Position numbers and translations under genes: made by a program | The notes under the pieces: generated by a model | The model's input: only the letters and a program-made list of their open reading frames with translations | The model's database searches: none | Told to the model about the DNA's origin: nothing | Shown here: piece after piece, positions 6,476 to 14,793 of the stretch | Layout of the letters: every line of letters starts with the position of its first letter | How positions within the stretch are numbered: the first letter of the stretch is position 1 | Assembly: GCA_018971725.1 (NCBI GenBank) | Contig: JAGXAE010000007.1 | Coordinates: 1-35,003 of the forward strand | Direction: 5' to 3' | DNA: 35,003 nt | Origin: Pseudomonadota bacterium | GTDB taxonomy: Bacteria; Pseudomonadota; Alphaproteobacteria; Acetobacterales; Acetobacteraceae

Positions 6476-8494
6476 TCACGGCTGTCCGAGCAGCACCTCT
6501 CCGTTCCACGACAGCCCTGAAATGGTCGATGCGCGGCTTTCAGTCTGTGTCCCAGGCAGGCTTGATTTCAGAATTCGCAAGGCGGCGTTCACGTCATCGC
6601 GTTCGTCGACGAGGCTGGCCAGCGGCTTCAAATGCTCCACTTTCTCGGCGGCCACGGTGCCAATCCATAGCGGCTGGGTGCCCGCATCGTTAGACAACAC
6701 CGTGCCGGAGGGCCAGACCCGCAAAATCAGCCGTTGAGCCGGGGGCACATTACCGCCGGTTTTTATCAATACCAGCGCCTCGGCTCTGCCATTATCGAGA
6801 TGAGGCAACACGGGCAGCGCGCCCGGCTTGGCATCAGGCAACAACCATTCCGTCGACGAGGAAAGATCCCATGGCGCGGGCGGTTGCCAGCCCTTGGCCA
6901 GTAATTCCGCCCGCAGAACCGCCAGTGGCCCGGCCCATTGCAGGGTAAACGGTTCCTCGTAATCGCCCAGCAGATCCACGCGCTGCACCGGCAGCTCAGC
7001 CCAACCGCCGTCACGCCAGCTTGTCAGCGGCATGCTCCGCGTTGGCGTTGCGAGCGCGTAGCGCCGCATATCTGCGGAATGAGCCGTGGCGATATGCAAC
7101 CCGCCAGCAGCGAGCAATGTGGCCAGTACAGCGGCAGCCAAACCGCCCGCTCGCACATCCCGGCGTGCATGCTGCAGATACACAATACCAAGCAGCGCCA
7201 CCCAGGCGATGCCAAAGGCCAATCCCGCCATCACGTCGGAAAGCCAGTGCACACCCAGATACAACCGGGAGAATGCGACCGCGCCCACGAACAGCACCGC
7301 CGCGAGCGTTACCGCCAGGCGGATGCGCCCACCAACTTCGCGGCAGATCAGCACCACTAAAAACCCATATAGCGCCACGCTGGCGGTAGCATGGCCGCTG
7401 GGGAAGGAATAGGCGTTCCAGCCGTGATACAATGCTTCTGGCCTGGGCTGCTGCAAGGACAGCTTGAATAAAAACGCAAACAAGCTGGCTCCGGCCACGG
7501 AGGCAACCCCGTAAACCGCCGCCCGCCAGGCCCGCTGCCAAGCCAGCCAAGCCAAAACCGCCAACAGAACAGGCACGACGACATGGGCGTCGCCCATTTC
7601 CGTAATCGCCACCATCACCTGATCCACAATCGGCACTCGAAGTGATTGCAACAGGTGAAATACCGCTCGGTCCGTCCGCACCAGCGGGTCGCCCGCAAGC
7701 ACATCTTGCAACACGCCGAAAAACAGCCACAGGCCGCCGATCAAAGCGAGGCCCAATACCACCAGCCCCAATGTCTCAGGCCGCTCAGGGTCGAGCAAGG
7801 AGCGTACAAGGCGGCGCGGCCAGCCATCTTGCGCCTCTGCCCATTGCCGCACGGGCCCACGCAGGCGCACGAGCACCCCAAGAGCCCGGCGGATTGCCCA
7901 GGGTGTAAGCCATACCACCAGCGCCAGCGCCGCCGCCAAGATAAGCACCAGAACGACAAGCCGTCCGGCAATGGCGTGCAGAACGGTGAGGGAGGCGCCG
8001 ATCGCCATACCGAAAAGAATATGCGCCAGCGCGAACAGCGCGGCCGCACAGGCGTCAACGGCGTAAAATTGTGCCGCCACCATGCCCGACATTCCTGCCA
8101 CCATGGGAATCGCGGCGCGTACACCCGGCAGAAAGCGTGAAACCAGTACGGCCTTGCTGCCATGACGGGAGAAGAACGCCTCGCCCGAAGCCAGCAGGCC
8201 CGGCCGCTTGCGCAGCGGCCACATGGCCATGGCGTGTTGCTTATAGTGGCGCCCGAACAAATAGGAGAAGCCATCCCCGCTCATGGCTCCAGCCGCAGTG
8301 GCGCCAATCAGCGGCCACATGGCCAGTGCGCCGTCCGGCACCAGCGCGCCAAGCCCAACGATGACCGCCGTGCCTGGCACGAGCGCACCGACTACCGGGA
8401 AGGCTTCGGCCCCGGCAAGCAGAAAAGCCAACCCATAAGCCAGCAGGCTATGCGTGGCGGCAAATGCGATAATGGCGGAGACAAAGGCTTGCAT
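6476..8494 (-). CDS. DedA / PAP2 phosphatase / LssY-C fusion membrane protein
   Basis: A 672-residue polytopic protein with three parts. Residues 1-200 are a DedA domain, with the FPVVGALVPGT and SGDGFSYLFGR motifs and the conserved Arg120 and Arg126 in SRFLPGVR. Residues about 240-440 are a PAP2-type phosphatase with all three motifs intact: Lys344 through Arg351-Pro352, Pro365-Ser-Gly-His368, and Ser409-Arg410 with His416 and Asp420. Residues about 475-672 match an LssY C-terminal domain of unknown function. DedA proteins are reported to flip undecaprenyl phosphate, and PAP2 enzymes of the PgpB type dephosphorylate undecaprenyl diphosphate outside the membrane. The fusion could therefore recycle a polyprenyl carrier. 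It lies 27 bases downstream of a cis-prenyltransferase gene on the same strand, which supports that reading. Substrate specificity is not proven by sequence. Confidence 0.9.
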   Translation of the reverse strand: MQAFVSAIIAFAATHSLLAYGLAFLLAGAEAFPVVGALVPGTAVIVGLGALVPDGALAMWPLIGATAAGAMSGDGFSYLFGRHYKQHAMAMWPLRKRPGLLASGEAFFSRHGSKAVLVSRFLPGVRAAIPMVAGMSGMVAAQFYAVDACAAALFALAHILFGMAIGASLTVLHAIAGRLVVLVLILAAALALVVWLTPWAIRRALGVLVRLRGPVRQWAEAQDGWPRRLVRSLLDPERPETLGLVVLGLALIGGLWLFFGVLQDVLAGDPLVRTDRAVFHLLQSLRVPIVDQVMVAITEMGDAHVVVPVLLAVLAWLAWQRAWRAAVYGVASVAGASLFAFLFKLSLQQPRPEALYHGWNAYSFPSGHATASVALYGFLVVLICREVGGRIRLAVTLAAVLFVGAVAFSRLYLGVHWLSDVMAGLAFGIAWVALLGIVYLQHARRDVRAGGLAAAVLATLLAAGGLHIATAHSADMRRYALATPTRSMPLTSWRDGGWAELPVQRVDLLGDYEEPFTLQWAGPLAVLRAELLAKGWQPPAPWDLSSSTEWLLPDAKPGALPVLPHLDNGRAEALVLIKTGGNVPPAQRLILRVWPSGTVLSNDAGTQPLWIGTVAAEKVEHLKPLASLVDERDDVNAALRILKSSLPGTQTESRASTISGLSWNGEVLLGQP

Positions 8495-8521
8495 CAGGCC
8501 AGTAAGCTATACTGGCGGCGC

Positions 8522-9286
8522 TCAGACACCAAACCGCCGCTCGCGTCGTTGATAGGAGCGGATGGCGCGTAGATAATCGATCCGCCGCATCGCCGGCCAG
8601 TTCACGTCACAAAAATACAGCTCGCTATGGACGCTTTGCCAGAGCATGAAGCCGGAAAGGCGTACCTCGCCACTGGTGCGGATGATCAAATCCGGGTCTG
8701 GCACATCAGCCAGATAAAGATGCCGCCGGATTGTTTCTGGAGATACGATAGCTGCGGCCTCCGCCGTGGTCAGTCCACGCGCTGCACAGTCGGCCAGCAA
8801 TGCGCGCACGGCATCGGCTATTTCCTCCCGACCGCCGTAGCCGATCGCCAAAGTCACGGTTATTTGGTCGTTTTCGCGTGTAGCCGCCTCCGCCGCGTCA
8901 ATCGCCTCCAGCAAGGCGGTAGGCAGCAGGTCTCGCCGCCCCATGGCGGTGATATGTACGCCTTTGCGATGAATATGAGGATCTGCCGCCAGGGCGCGCA
9001 TCTTGGCTTCCACCGCGCCAAAAATTCCGCCAATTTCCGTTTCCGTCCGGCGCAGATTATCTGGCGAAAACACCCATAACGTGACCCTGGGTACGCCGAG
9101 ATTGGCGCTCCAGGTCAATATCTCGTCCAGTTTTGCCGCGCCAAGGTGGTAGATGGCTTCTGGATTCTGCAGCCCAGCCTCGCGCGCATGGCGCCGGTTG
9201 CCATCAAGAATGATGCCAATATGGCCAGGTATCTGAAAGGTTTTTACTTGTTTCTCGAGTTGGCGTTCGTAAAGATTATATACCAT
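8522..9286 (-). CDS. uppS: cis-Prenyl diphosphate synthase (UppS-like)
   Basis: This enzyme of the undecaprenyl diphosphate synthase family extends an allylic diphosphate with isopentenyl diphosphate in cis configuration. The 254-residue form starting at ATG 9286 has the catalytic Asp28 in ILDGNRRHAR, His47, the FSPDNLRR motif, the IRTSGE motif with Arg203, and SGFMLWQSVHSELYF with Glu222. The active-site loop reads DGNRRHA where housekeeping UppS has DGNGRWA, and the start MVYNLYERQLEKQV resembles a second subfamily that includes short-chain Z-prenyl synthases. It may therefore be a paralogue making a different chain length. A TTG at 9391 would add 35 residues, but the family usually begins near MVYNLYE. 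Product length cannot be read with certainty. The neighbour downstream is the DedA/PAP2 fusion. Confidence 0.85.
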   Translation of the reverse strand: MVYNLYERQLEKQVKTFQIPGHIGIILDGNRRHAREAGLQNPEAIYHLGAAKLDEILTWSANLGVPRVTLWVFSPDNLRRTETEIGGIFGAVEAKMRALAADPHIHRKGVHITAMGRRDLLPTALLEAIDAAEAATRENDQITVTLAIGYGGREEIADAVRALLADCAARGLTTAEAAAIVSPETIRRHLYLADVPDPDLIIRTSGEVRLSGFMLWQSVHSELYFCDVNWPAMRRIDYLRAIRSYQRRERRFGV

Positions 9287-9545
9287 CCGCCAGATAGGCG
9301 CGGTGCCCCATCGCAATCCGCGTTGCACCCGTGTTAAGCTGGCCGGCAAATCTTTGCCCTTTCTCGATGATGGCTCACTGTAGCATCTCAAAGGGTTGAT
9401 GGTCTTGCAATGCCCCGTGCCGCATAAGCTGTGGAGCCAAGTTTTGCTTTGACGGAGAGGAAAAGGCCGCGGGATTTAACCGTTGGTCGGGGGGACCGGT
9501 TGGGCCCGCTGCGACCGCGTGGGTTTGACTACAGTTGAAGCCTTT

Positions 9546-10610
9546 TCATCTCACGCGGCAGAATGCTTCGATCTCCAAAAGCAGTTCGCGGCGGCAAATT
9601 TCGCCGTGCAGATGTAAACGCTCGGAGGCAGGGCCAAAAGCCGCGATCAATGCGCTATCCACCGTGGCATGGTAAGCAGGATCGCGCAGATAAATCTTGA
9701 AGCTCCAGTTGCCCAAACCCGTGATGCCAGCGGCATCGATCAAGGCTTGCAGATTCGCGATTGTTTCTTCAGTCTGCCGGTTCAGGTCACCGGGATGTAG
9801 GCTTTCATGTCCTACAATGCTCGCGGTGCCTGAGATGAACATCACCGTTGAGGAATCGGACTGGTAAATAGAGGCTCTGGAAAAGCTGGGGCTTTGAGGG
9901 CCATAAAGCGGCGGATAGGCAAAAGCGCTGATCTGGCGCGGGTTTTCAATGGGGCGTGCGGGGTCGCGCGCGGCCAAAAAGTAAATCACAGAGGCGCCGT
10001 GGGTTCCACCTACGCCGCTGGCCGCTGGCGGTAACGGTTCTTGCAGCCGAGTGCAAAACGCCCGATGCCGGCCAATATTAAACCTGCGATACCGTTCAAG
10101 CCCGTCTGTTTCCTGCGTGATCTCCGACAAGTAATTCCAGAACCGCAGAGGGGTGGAAAACCCCGTCTGGTCCAGAAAGTCGAAAATGGCGAGGTAGGCG
10201 GTTTCAGCGGTCGCCTCCAGGCATAGGCCCGGCTTCTCATCCAATGTTATCGCGCCAAAGGCCAGATGATCGCTGTAGGCGCCTGTGACGGGGCCGAAAT
10301 TTATGGGGCGGCATGGCGATGGCGTTCGCCAGAGTTCCAGCATTGCGCCGCCGCCGATAGGTGCCAGAGGGGCGGGCAGGAAAGCACAGATTGGAGGCAG
10401 AAAATCCGGGCGTTCCGTGCCAAAGCCGATCACTCCCAGGATATTGGCTGTATCCGTGCATTGAACACTCGCGTCATGAACACTCAGGTAAGAAACGTCC
10501 GCAACAGAGGCAAAAGCTGGTTTGCCGATGATCTGACCAGGTTGCCGCAAACTTCCTCCTTCGCCCCGCAAGTTGAAGCCTGATAAAATTCCACGATCCG
10601 CGTCAGACAT
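9546..10610 (-). CDS. Chorismatase-like enzyme (FkbO/Hyg5/XanB2 family)
   Basis: A 354-residue protein resembling chorismatases, which hydrolyse or rearrange chorismate to dihydroxycyclohexadiene-carboxylate or to hydroxybenzoates plus pyruvate. Visible family features are LERYRRFNIGRHRAF in the middle, then FISGTASIVGHESLHPGDLNRQTEETIANL and the closing LLLEIEAFCR, a YjgF/RidA-like fold half. The family ends in a catalytic Glu near this position. The subtype (FkbO, Hyg5 or XanB2) cannot be decided by eye. XanB2 supplies 3- and 4-hydroxybenzoate for xanthomonadin-type pigments and ubiquinone, so an aromatic starter unit is a reasonable guess. The ATG at 10610 directly follows the stop codon of an unidentified short frame. 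An ABC exporter lies upstream and the prenyl synthase downstream, all on the same strand. Confidence 0.75.
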   Translation of the reverse strand: MSDADRGILSGFNLRGEGGSLRQPGQIIGKPAFASVADVSYLSVHDASVQCTDTANILGVIGFGTERPDFLPPICAFLPAPLAPIGGGAMLELWRTPSPCRPINFGPVTGAYSDHLAFGAITLDEKPGLCLEATAETAYLAIFDFLDQTGFSTPLRFWNYLSEITQETDGLERYRRFNIGRHRAFCTRLQEPLPPAASGVGGTHGASVIYFLAARDPARPIENPRQISAFAYPPLYGPQSPSFSRASIYQSDSSTVMFISGTASIVGHESLHPGDLNRQTEETIANLQALIDAAGITGLGNWSFKIYLRDPAYHATVDSALIAAFGPASERLHLHGEICRRELLLEIEAFCRVR

Positions 10611-10898
10611 TCAAGGTACCGCTGGATGTGCTGTACCCGGTGCGCTTGGACTGCCCGGCATTACACCCCATTGCACATTGGCCTCAGGCAGGGTGGCGCA
10701 GGTTTTAGAGGGGTAGCTCTGACGGCATCCGGCAAGGATTTGCTGCGACAGGAAACAGGGCAAAGCCAGGCGGTGCAAGGAATGGTCCGTATGCTCGAGT
10801 AAGACCGGCACAATATAGTTAATCGCCCAGTCACTGTCACGCCCGAAGGGGCTGGTCAAAGCCGCTTGCGGTGGCTGCCGATGTGTCGAACGTGTCAA
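10611..10898 (-). CDS. Unidentified short open frame between ABC permease and chorismatase
   Basis: A frame of up to 95 residues fills the gap between the ABC permease and the chorismatase-like gene. Its TGA directly abuts the chorismatase ATG, and a TTG at 10898 overlaps the permease stop codon. The translation contains a moderately hydrophobic stretch (DWAINYIVPVLLEH, then LALPCFLSQQILAG) and three cysteines, but no domain I recognise. Upstream of 10898 the same frame runs open inside the permease gene in another phase, so part of the openness is incidental. It could be a small coupled gene, the remnant of a larger one, or noncoding spacer. I assign no function. Confidence 0.25.
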   Translation of the reverse strand: MTRSTHRQPPQAALTSPFGRDSDWAINYIVPVLLEHTDHSLHRLALPCFLSQQILAGCRQSYPSKTCATLPEANVQWGVMPGSPSAPGTAHPAVP

Positions 10899-11671
10899 GG
10901 CTTTAGCCGGTAGCCGGTCTTGAATATCCACCAAACCAGGGTCAGGCAGATGGCCATGAACATTCCTGTGAAGGCAAGGCTGAGCCCTACTCCGACCTCG
11001 CCTGTACCGTAGAAACTCCAGCGGAACCCGCTGACAAGATAAACCACGGGATTGAGCAGGTTCAGGGTCCGCCACGGCTGCGGCAGCATATCAATGGAAT
11101 AAAACGCGCCGCCCAGAAAGGTAAGCGGCGTGATGACGAGGGATGGTATGATGGCAAGTTGCTCGAAATTCTGCGCCCAGATGCCGATGATGAAGCCGAA
11201 CAGGCTGAAGGTGACGGCGGTGAGCAGCATGAAGGCGATCATCCAGCCGACATGCTGAATGTGCAGGGGTGTAAAAAAAGTTGCAGTGGCAAGAATGATC
11301 AACGCCAAGACCACCGACTTTGTTGCGGCCGCGCCGACATACGCGAACACGATTTCAAGAGCTGAAAGAGGCGCTGCCAAAATTTCGTAAATGGTTTTCG
11401 TGAAAATCGGGAAATAGATGCCAATCGATGCGTTGCTGACGCTCTGGGTAAGCAATGTTAGCATGATCAGCCCCGGCACGATAAAGGCGCCGTAGCCGAT
11501 GCCGCCGACATGTTGAATGCGCGAGCCGATAGCGCCCCCGAACACGATGAAATACAGTACCGTGGTGATGACCGGGGTGGCGATGCTTTGCCAAAAAGTG
11601 CGGCGCATGCGCGACATTTCGGCAAGATAGATCGTCCAAATGGCATGGTGGTTTAGCTTTGCCGCGCTCAT
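10895..11671 (-). CDS. ABC-2 type transporter permease (YadH-like)
   Basis: A 258-residue membrane protein with about six hydrophobic helices and the ABC-2 signature layout. The N-terminal amphipathic region carries [25 protein letters not shown], and the later region [32 protein letters not shown] contains the family's conserved P-L-F-L-G-G and N-P segments. It resembles E. coli YadH and NodJ-type exporter subunits. Its ATG overlaps the stop codon of the upstream ATPase gene (ATGA), so the two are made together as one transporter in the inner membrane. Proteins of this class export lipids, polysaccharides or small hydrophobic compounds. The substrate here is unknown; the chorismatase-like gene downstream makes an aromatic product a possible but unproven cargo. 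Confidence 0.9.
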   Translation of the reverse strand: MSAAKLNHHAIWTIYLAEMSRMRRTFWQSIATPVITTVLYFIVFGGAIGSRIQHVGGIGYGAFIVPGLIMLTLLTQSVSNASIGIYFPIFTKTIYEILAAPLSALEIVFAYVGAAATKSVVLALIILATATFFTPLHIQHVGWMIAFMLLTAVTFSLFGFIIGIWAQNFEQLAIIPSLVITPLTFLGGAFYSIDMLPQPWRTLNLLNPVVYLVSGFRWSFYGTGEVGVGLSLAFTGMFMAICLTLVWWIFKTGYRLKP

Positions 11672-12594
11672 GCCGTCTGCTCCACCAGGCTTACGAAGAT
11701 ATCTTCAAGTGAATTGCGGCTCGTATCCAGATCCCGGAAATCGATGCCAAGCTCCGCCATACGGCGTAGCAAGGCGGGGATGCCGTTATCTTCCGCATTC
11801 GCGTCGAACGCATAGGCCAGCACCTGGCCCTGTTGTTCCAATTCCAGTTCCCAGGGAGAGAGATCGACTGGGATGTAGGCAAGCGGATGCTGTAGCGCGA
11901 GAGTGAGTTTGCGTCTTCCGAATTTGCGCATCAACGCGGCGGTTTGTTCCACGAGCAATATTCGTCCGTTGGCGATTACACCCACCCGGTCGGACATTTC
12001 CTCAGCTTCTTCGATATAATGGGTCGTGAGAATGATGGTCACGCCCTTATCCCGCAGGCTGCGCACGAGCGCCCACATATCCCTCCGCAGGCTCACATCC
12101 ACGCCGGCTGTCGGTTCGTCAAGAAACAGGATTTCCGGCTCATGGCTGAGGGCTTTGGCGATCATCACGCGTCGCTTCATGCCACCGGAGAGTTCAATCA
12201 CCCGGCGGTCGCGCTTGTCCCACAAGGAAAGGTCGCGCAGCAGGCGTTCAATATAGTCTGGGTCCGGGCGGCGCCCGAACACGCCGCGGCTGAAAGCCAC
12301 GGTGTTCCAGACAGTGGCGAAAATGTCGAGCGAGATTTCCTGCGGCACCAGCCCGATCATCGCGCGCGCTGCCCGGTAATCCTGGGTGATGTCATGGCCT
12401 CCAACCCGCACGGTTCCCGAGCCGATGCCCACAGTGCCGCAAATGATGCTGATCAGGCTCGTCTTGCCCGCGCCATTTGGGCCAAGCAGCGCGAAAATTT
12501 CCTGTTTCTCGATCTCCAGATCAATCCCATCAAGGGCAACCAAACCGGATTTATAGGTTTTGCGCAGAGCGGAGACAGAGATCATCGGCGGCAT
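11668..12594 (-). CDS. ABC transporter ATP-binding protein (YadG-like)
   Basis: A 308-residue ATPase that powers the overlapping ABC-2 permease. Motifs in order are Walker A GPNGAGKT at about 38-45, the Q-loop in [10 protein letters not shown], the signature ELSGGMKRR, Walker [13 protein letters not shown] and the switch His in [15 protein letters not shown]. The C-terminal part after residue 220 is the accessory region typical of the YadG/DrrA group. I start it at ATG 12594, which has a weak GAG at suitable distance. A GTG at 12606 and an ATG at 12585 are alternatives, and none has a strong ribosome site. It is the first gene of a minus-strand run that continues through the chorismatase-like gene to the DedA/PAP2 fusion. 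The 217-base gap to the divergent gene at 12824 should hold both promoters. Confidence 0.9.
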   Translation of the reverse strand: MPPMISVSALRKTYKSGLVALDGIDLEIEKQEIFALLGPNGAGKTSLISIICGTVGIGSGTVRVGGHDITQDYRAARAMIGLVPQEISLDIFATVWNTVAFSRGVFGRRPDPDYIERLLRDLSLWDKRDRRVIELSGGMKRRVMIAKALSHEPEILFLDEPTAGVDVSLRRDMWALVRSLRDKGVTIILTTHYIEEAEEMSDRVGVIANGRILLVEQTAALMRKFGRRKLTLALQHPLAYIPVDLSPWELELEQQGQVLAYAFDANAEDNGIPALLRRMAELGIDFRDLDTSRNSLEDIFVSLVEQTA

Positions 12595-12823
12595 GGAGGG
12601 GCTCACAATCGTTTGCGATAATATGTTCCTAGAGCATTTTGAGACAAGGCTGGCCGGGCCATATTCAACCGCTGGGCTATGCGGCGCGGCGGGTTAACCC
12701 CATTATTGTCGATGGGCCACATGCGCATTATGGTAAGGATGGTTGCCGTAAAATGGCGCTGCACGCAAGCTGTCAGGCGGTGCCGGCAAGTTGGTCCAAG
12801 GAAATAGGTGCAAGGGATAATTC

Positions 12824-13867
12824 ATGGATAACGCACGCAGGTCATTCCTGAGATTGGGTACGGGGGTTGCGGTTGGCTCGCTGCTGGCTGGCTCCAGCCA
12901 CGCGGCCACGCCGGCCATCTCGGTGCCGCCGTTAACCGGCCCGGGTGGCGATGCGCTGCGGCTGGTTACCTACCGGTCCAACGTCGCCGGCACGCCGCGC
13001 GTGGGCGCGGTAACCGGGCATGGCACGCTGGTTGACCTGGGCCAAGCCGCCAGCAAGGCCGGCATTGAACTCGGCTTCAACCCGTCGGATATGGTTTCCC
13101 TTATCGCCGCCGGGCCAGGGGCGGTTGCCCAGGCCAGGCGTTGCGCCGCCGCCGGTGATGGTATGAGTCTTGAAGACGTGCAGTTGATGGCGCCCATTCC
13201 GGTGCCGGTGCGCAACACCTATGCGGTGGGCTGGAATTATCTTGAGCATTTCGACGAGAGCCTTTCCGCCCACGCCAGCAAGGCGAAGCTCCCCAAGCAT
13301 CCTGTGTTTTTTACCAAGGACACGCATACCGTGAACGGGCCGTTCGACCCGATCCCATTCAACCCAGCAGTCTCGATCAAGATCGACTGGGAGGGTGAGC
13401 TTGCTGTGATTATCGGCAAGCGCGGCCGCAACATCACAGAAGCGGACGCGATGAATTACGTTTTTGGGTACTCGGTTATAAACGACACCACGGCGCGCGA
13501 TATCCAGTTGGACCATGGCGGGCAGTGGTTCAAAGGCAAGAGCCTCGACGGGCACGGGCCGATCGGCCCATGGATCGTCGCGGCGGATGACATCGACTAC
13601 AACAATTTGGAATTGACGACACGTGTGAACGGCGTGGTGAAGCAGCACATCAACACCCGCCAGATGTATTTCAAAATCCCTCGTATTATCTCGGAACTTT
13701 CCCTCGGCATGACGCTGGAACCCGGCGACATCATCGCGACGGGAACACCTTCAGGCATCGGTGCGGCGCGCCATCCACCGGAATTTTTAAAGCCCGGTGA
13801 TATACTTGAAACTGAGATCAACCATATCGGCATCATCCGCAACGAGATAAAGCTGGTCACCACCTAA
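12824..13867 (+). CDS. Tat-exported fumarylacetoacetate hydrolase family protein
   Basis: A 347-residue protein of the FAH superfamily, whose members hydrolyse or decarboxylate 2-oxo and acylpyruvate acids using a divalent metal. The start NARRSFLRLGTGVAVGSLLAGSSHA is a twin-arginine signal with cleavage after SHA, so the mature enzyme is predicted to be periplasmic. The catalytic domain spans about 130-345 and shows GWNYLEHFDES, the metal-binding region IDWEGELAVIIGKRG, GYSVINDTTARDIQ, KGKSLDGHGPIGPWIV and the closing TGTPSGIG. AAGGGA before the ATG is a fair ribosome site. Most FAH proteins are cytoplasmic, and export through Tat is unusual, perhaps because the metal must be inserted before secretion. 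It is convergent with the mdc operon, eight bases away, so it is not part of it. Substrate unknown. Confidence 0.88.
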   Translation: MDNARRSFLRLGTGVAVGSLLAGSSHAATPAISVPPLTGPGGDALRLVTYRSNVAGTPRVGAVTGHGTLVDLGQAASKAGIELGFNPSDMVSLIAAGPGAVAQARRCAAAGDGMSLEDVQLMAPIPVPVRNTYAVGWNYLEHFDESLSAHASKAKLPKHPVFFTKDTHTVNGPFDPIPFNPAVSIKIDWEGELAVIIGKRGRNITEADAMNYVFGYSVINDTTARDIQLDHGGQWFKGKSLDGHGPIGPWIVAADDIDYNNLELTTRVNGVVKQHINTRQMYFKIPRIISELSLGMTLEPGDIIATGTPSGIGAARHPPEFLKPGDILETEINHIGIIRNEIKLVTT

Positions 13868-13875
13868 GATCTGGT

Positions 13876-14793
13876 TCACCCGGCGCGTAGCCATGCGTGT
13901 AATCCCGCGGCGGATTGGAAACTTTCCGCCGCGTAACAGGGCAGCCCCTGGAGATAGGCCGTTGCACCGCGTTGCAGGGCAGTGCCGGGGCCAAGATCGA
14001 GTATACGGTCAACCCCGCGCTCGACGAGGCTATCGAGCGTTCCAACCCAGTTGATCGGCTCGGCAATTTGCGTGGCGAGTTGGCCAAACCCGGCCTCCGC
14101 GGTGAAAATCCGTTCTCCGTTGCTGCCGGCCAGAAGCTGGCGGCCGGGTTCAATCGTTTGCCAGCGGCTTTGCCGTAAAGCGGCTTCAAAAACCGGAACG
14201 GCTGGGGCCAACTGGCTGGTATGCGCCGCGACGCGCACGGCCAGCATCCCGGCGCGCACGGCCCCTTCGGCCAGCGCCGCGCCGCAAAAGTCCTCGATCA
14301 TGGCCTCTGGCCCGCCAATTGTGATCAGATTGTCTGGGCTTAGAATGGCGATCTCGCAACCATGTGTTGCCGCCAACTGGGCCAATTTGGTTTGCCCAAG
14401 GCCGCGCACATAGCAAAGGCGGCCGGGAACGCGGCTGGCTTCATCCATGGCCTGGGCGCGCAACGCAGTCAGGCGCAGCGCTTCGGCGGTCGTCCAAATG
14501 CCCGCGAGGCTCCAGGCCGCCATTTCGCCCACGCTATACCCGGCCACCAACACGCGCGGGGGCAGGGCAGGCGCCAGCACCGCGAAATGCGCCAGCGATG
14601 CGGTAACCGAGAGGATCTGGCTTGTCCGGTTTTTCGTGATCTCCTCAGGCGGTTTGTTCACCAACGCACGCGGGTCGGCACCCAGCAGCGCGGCGGCGGC
14701 ATCAAAAACTGGCTGTGCCTCGGCCATATCGGCGGCAAGGCGGAACATGCCGGCGGAAACAAGGCCCTGGCCGCCGCATAACAGCGCCAGCAT
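13876..14793 (-). CDS. mdcH: Malonyl-CoA:ACP transacylase of malonate decarboxylase
   Basis: The 305-residue acyltransferase transfers malonyl from malonyl-CoA to the ACP subunit MdcC, which primes the decarboxylase for its catalytic cycle. It shows the GGQG motif at residues 7-10, the nucleophile Ser87 in GYSVGEM and the catalytic His191 in VAAHTSQ, all characteristic of FabD-like enzymes. The ATG at 14793 overlaps the mdcB stop codon as TAATG, which fixes the start; a longer upstream frame is just mdcB in another phase. It is the last gene of the mdc operon and ends eight bases from the convergent FAH-family gene. No obvious terminator fits in that narrow gap. Confidence 0.93.
   Translation of the reverse strand: MLALLCGGQGLVSAGMFRLAADMAEAQPVFDAAAALLGADPRALVNKPPEEITKNRTSQILSVTASLAHFAVLAPALPPRVLVAGYSVGEMAAWSLAGIWTTAEALRLTALRAQAMDEASRVPGRLCYVRGLGQTKLAQLAATHGCEIAILSPDNLITIGGPEAMIEDFCGAALAEGAVRAGMLAVRVAAHTSQLAPAVPVFEAALRQSRWQTIEPGRQLLAGSNGERIFTAEAGFGQLATQIAEPINWVGTLDSLVERGVDRILDLGPGTALQRGATAYLQGLPCYAAESFQSAAGLHAWLRAG

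Noticed and set aside
10895-11075. Upstream extension of the short frame at 10611-10898 into the permease gene
   Set aside because: This part overlaps the well-supported permease reading frame in another phase and shows no protein similarity.
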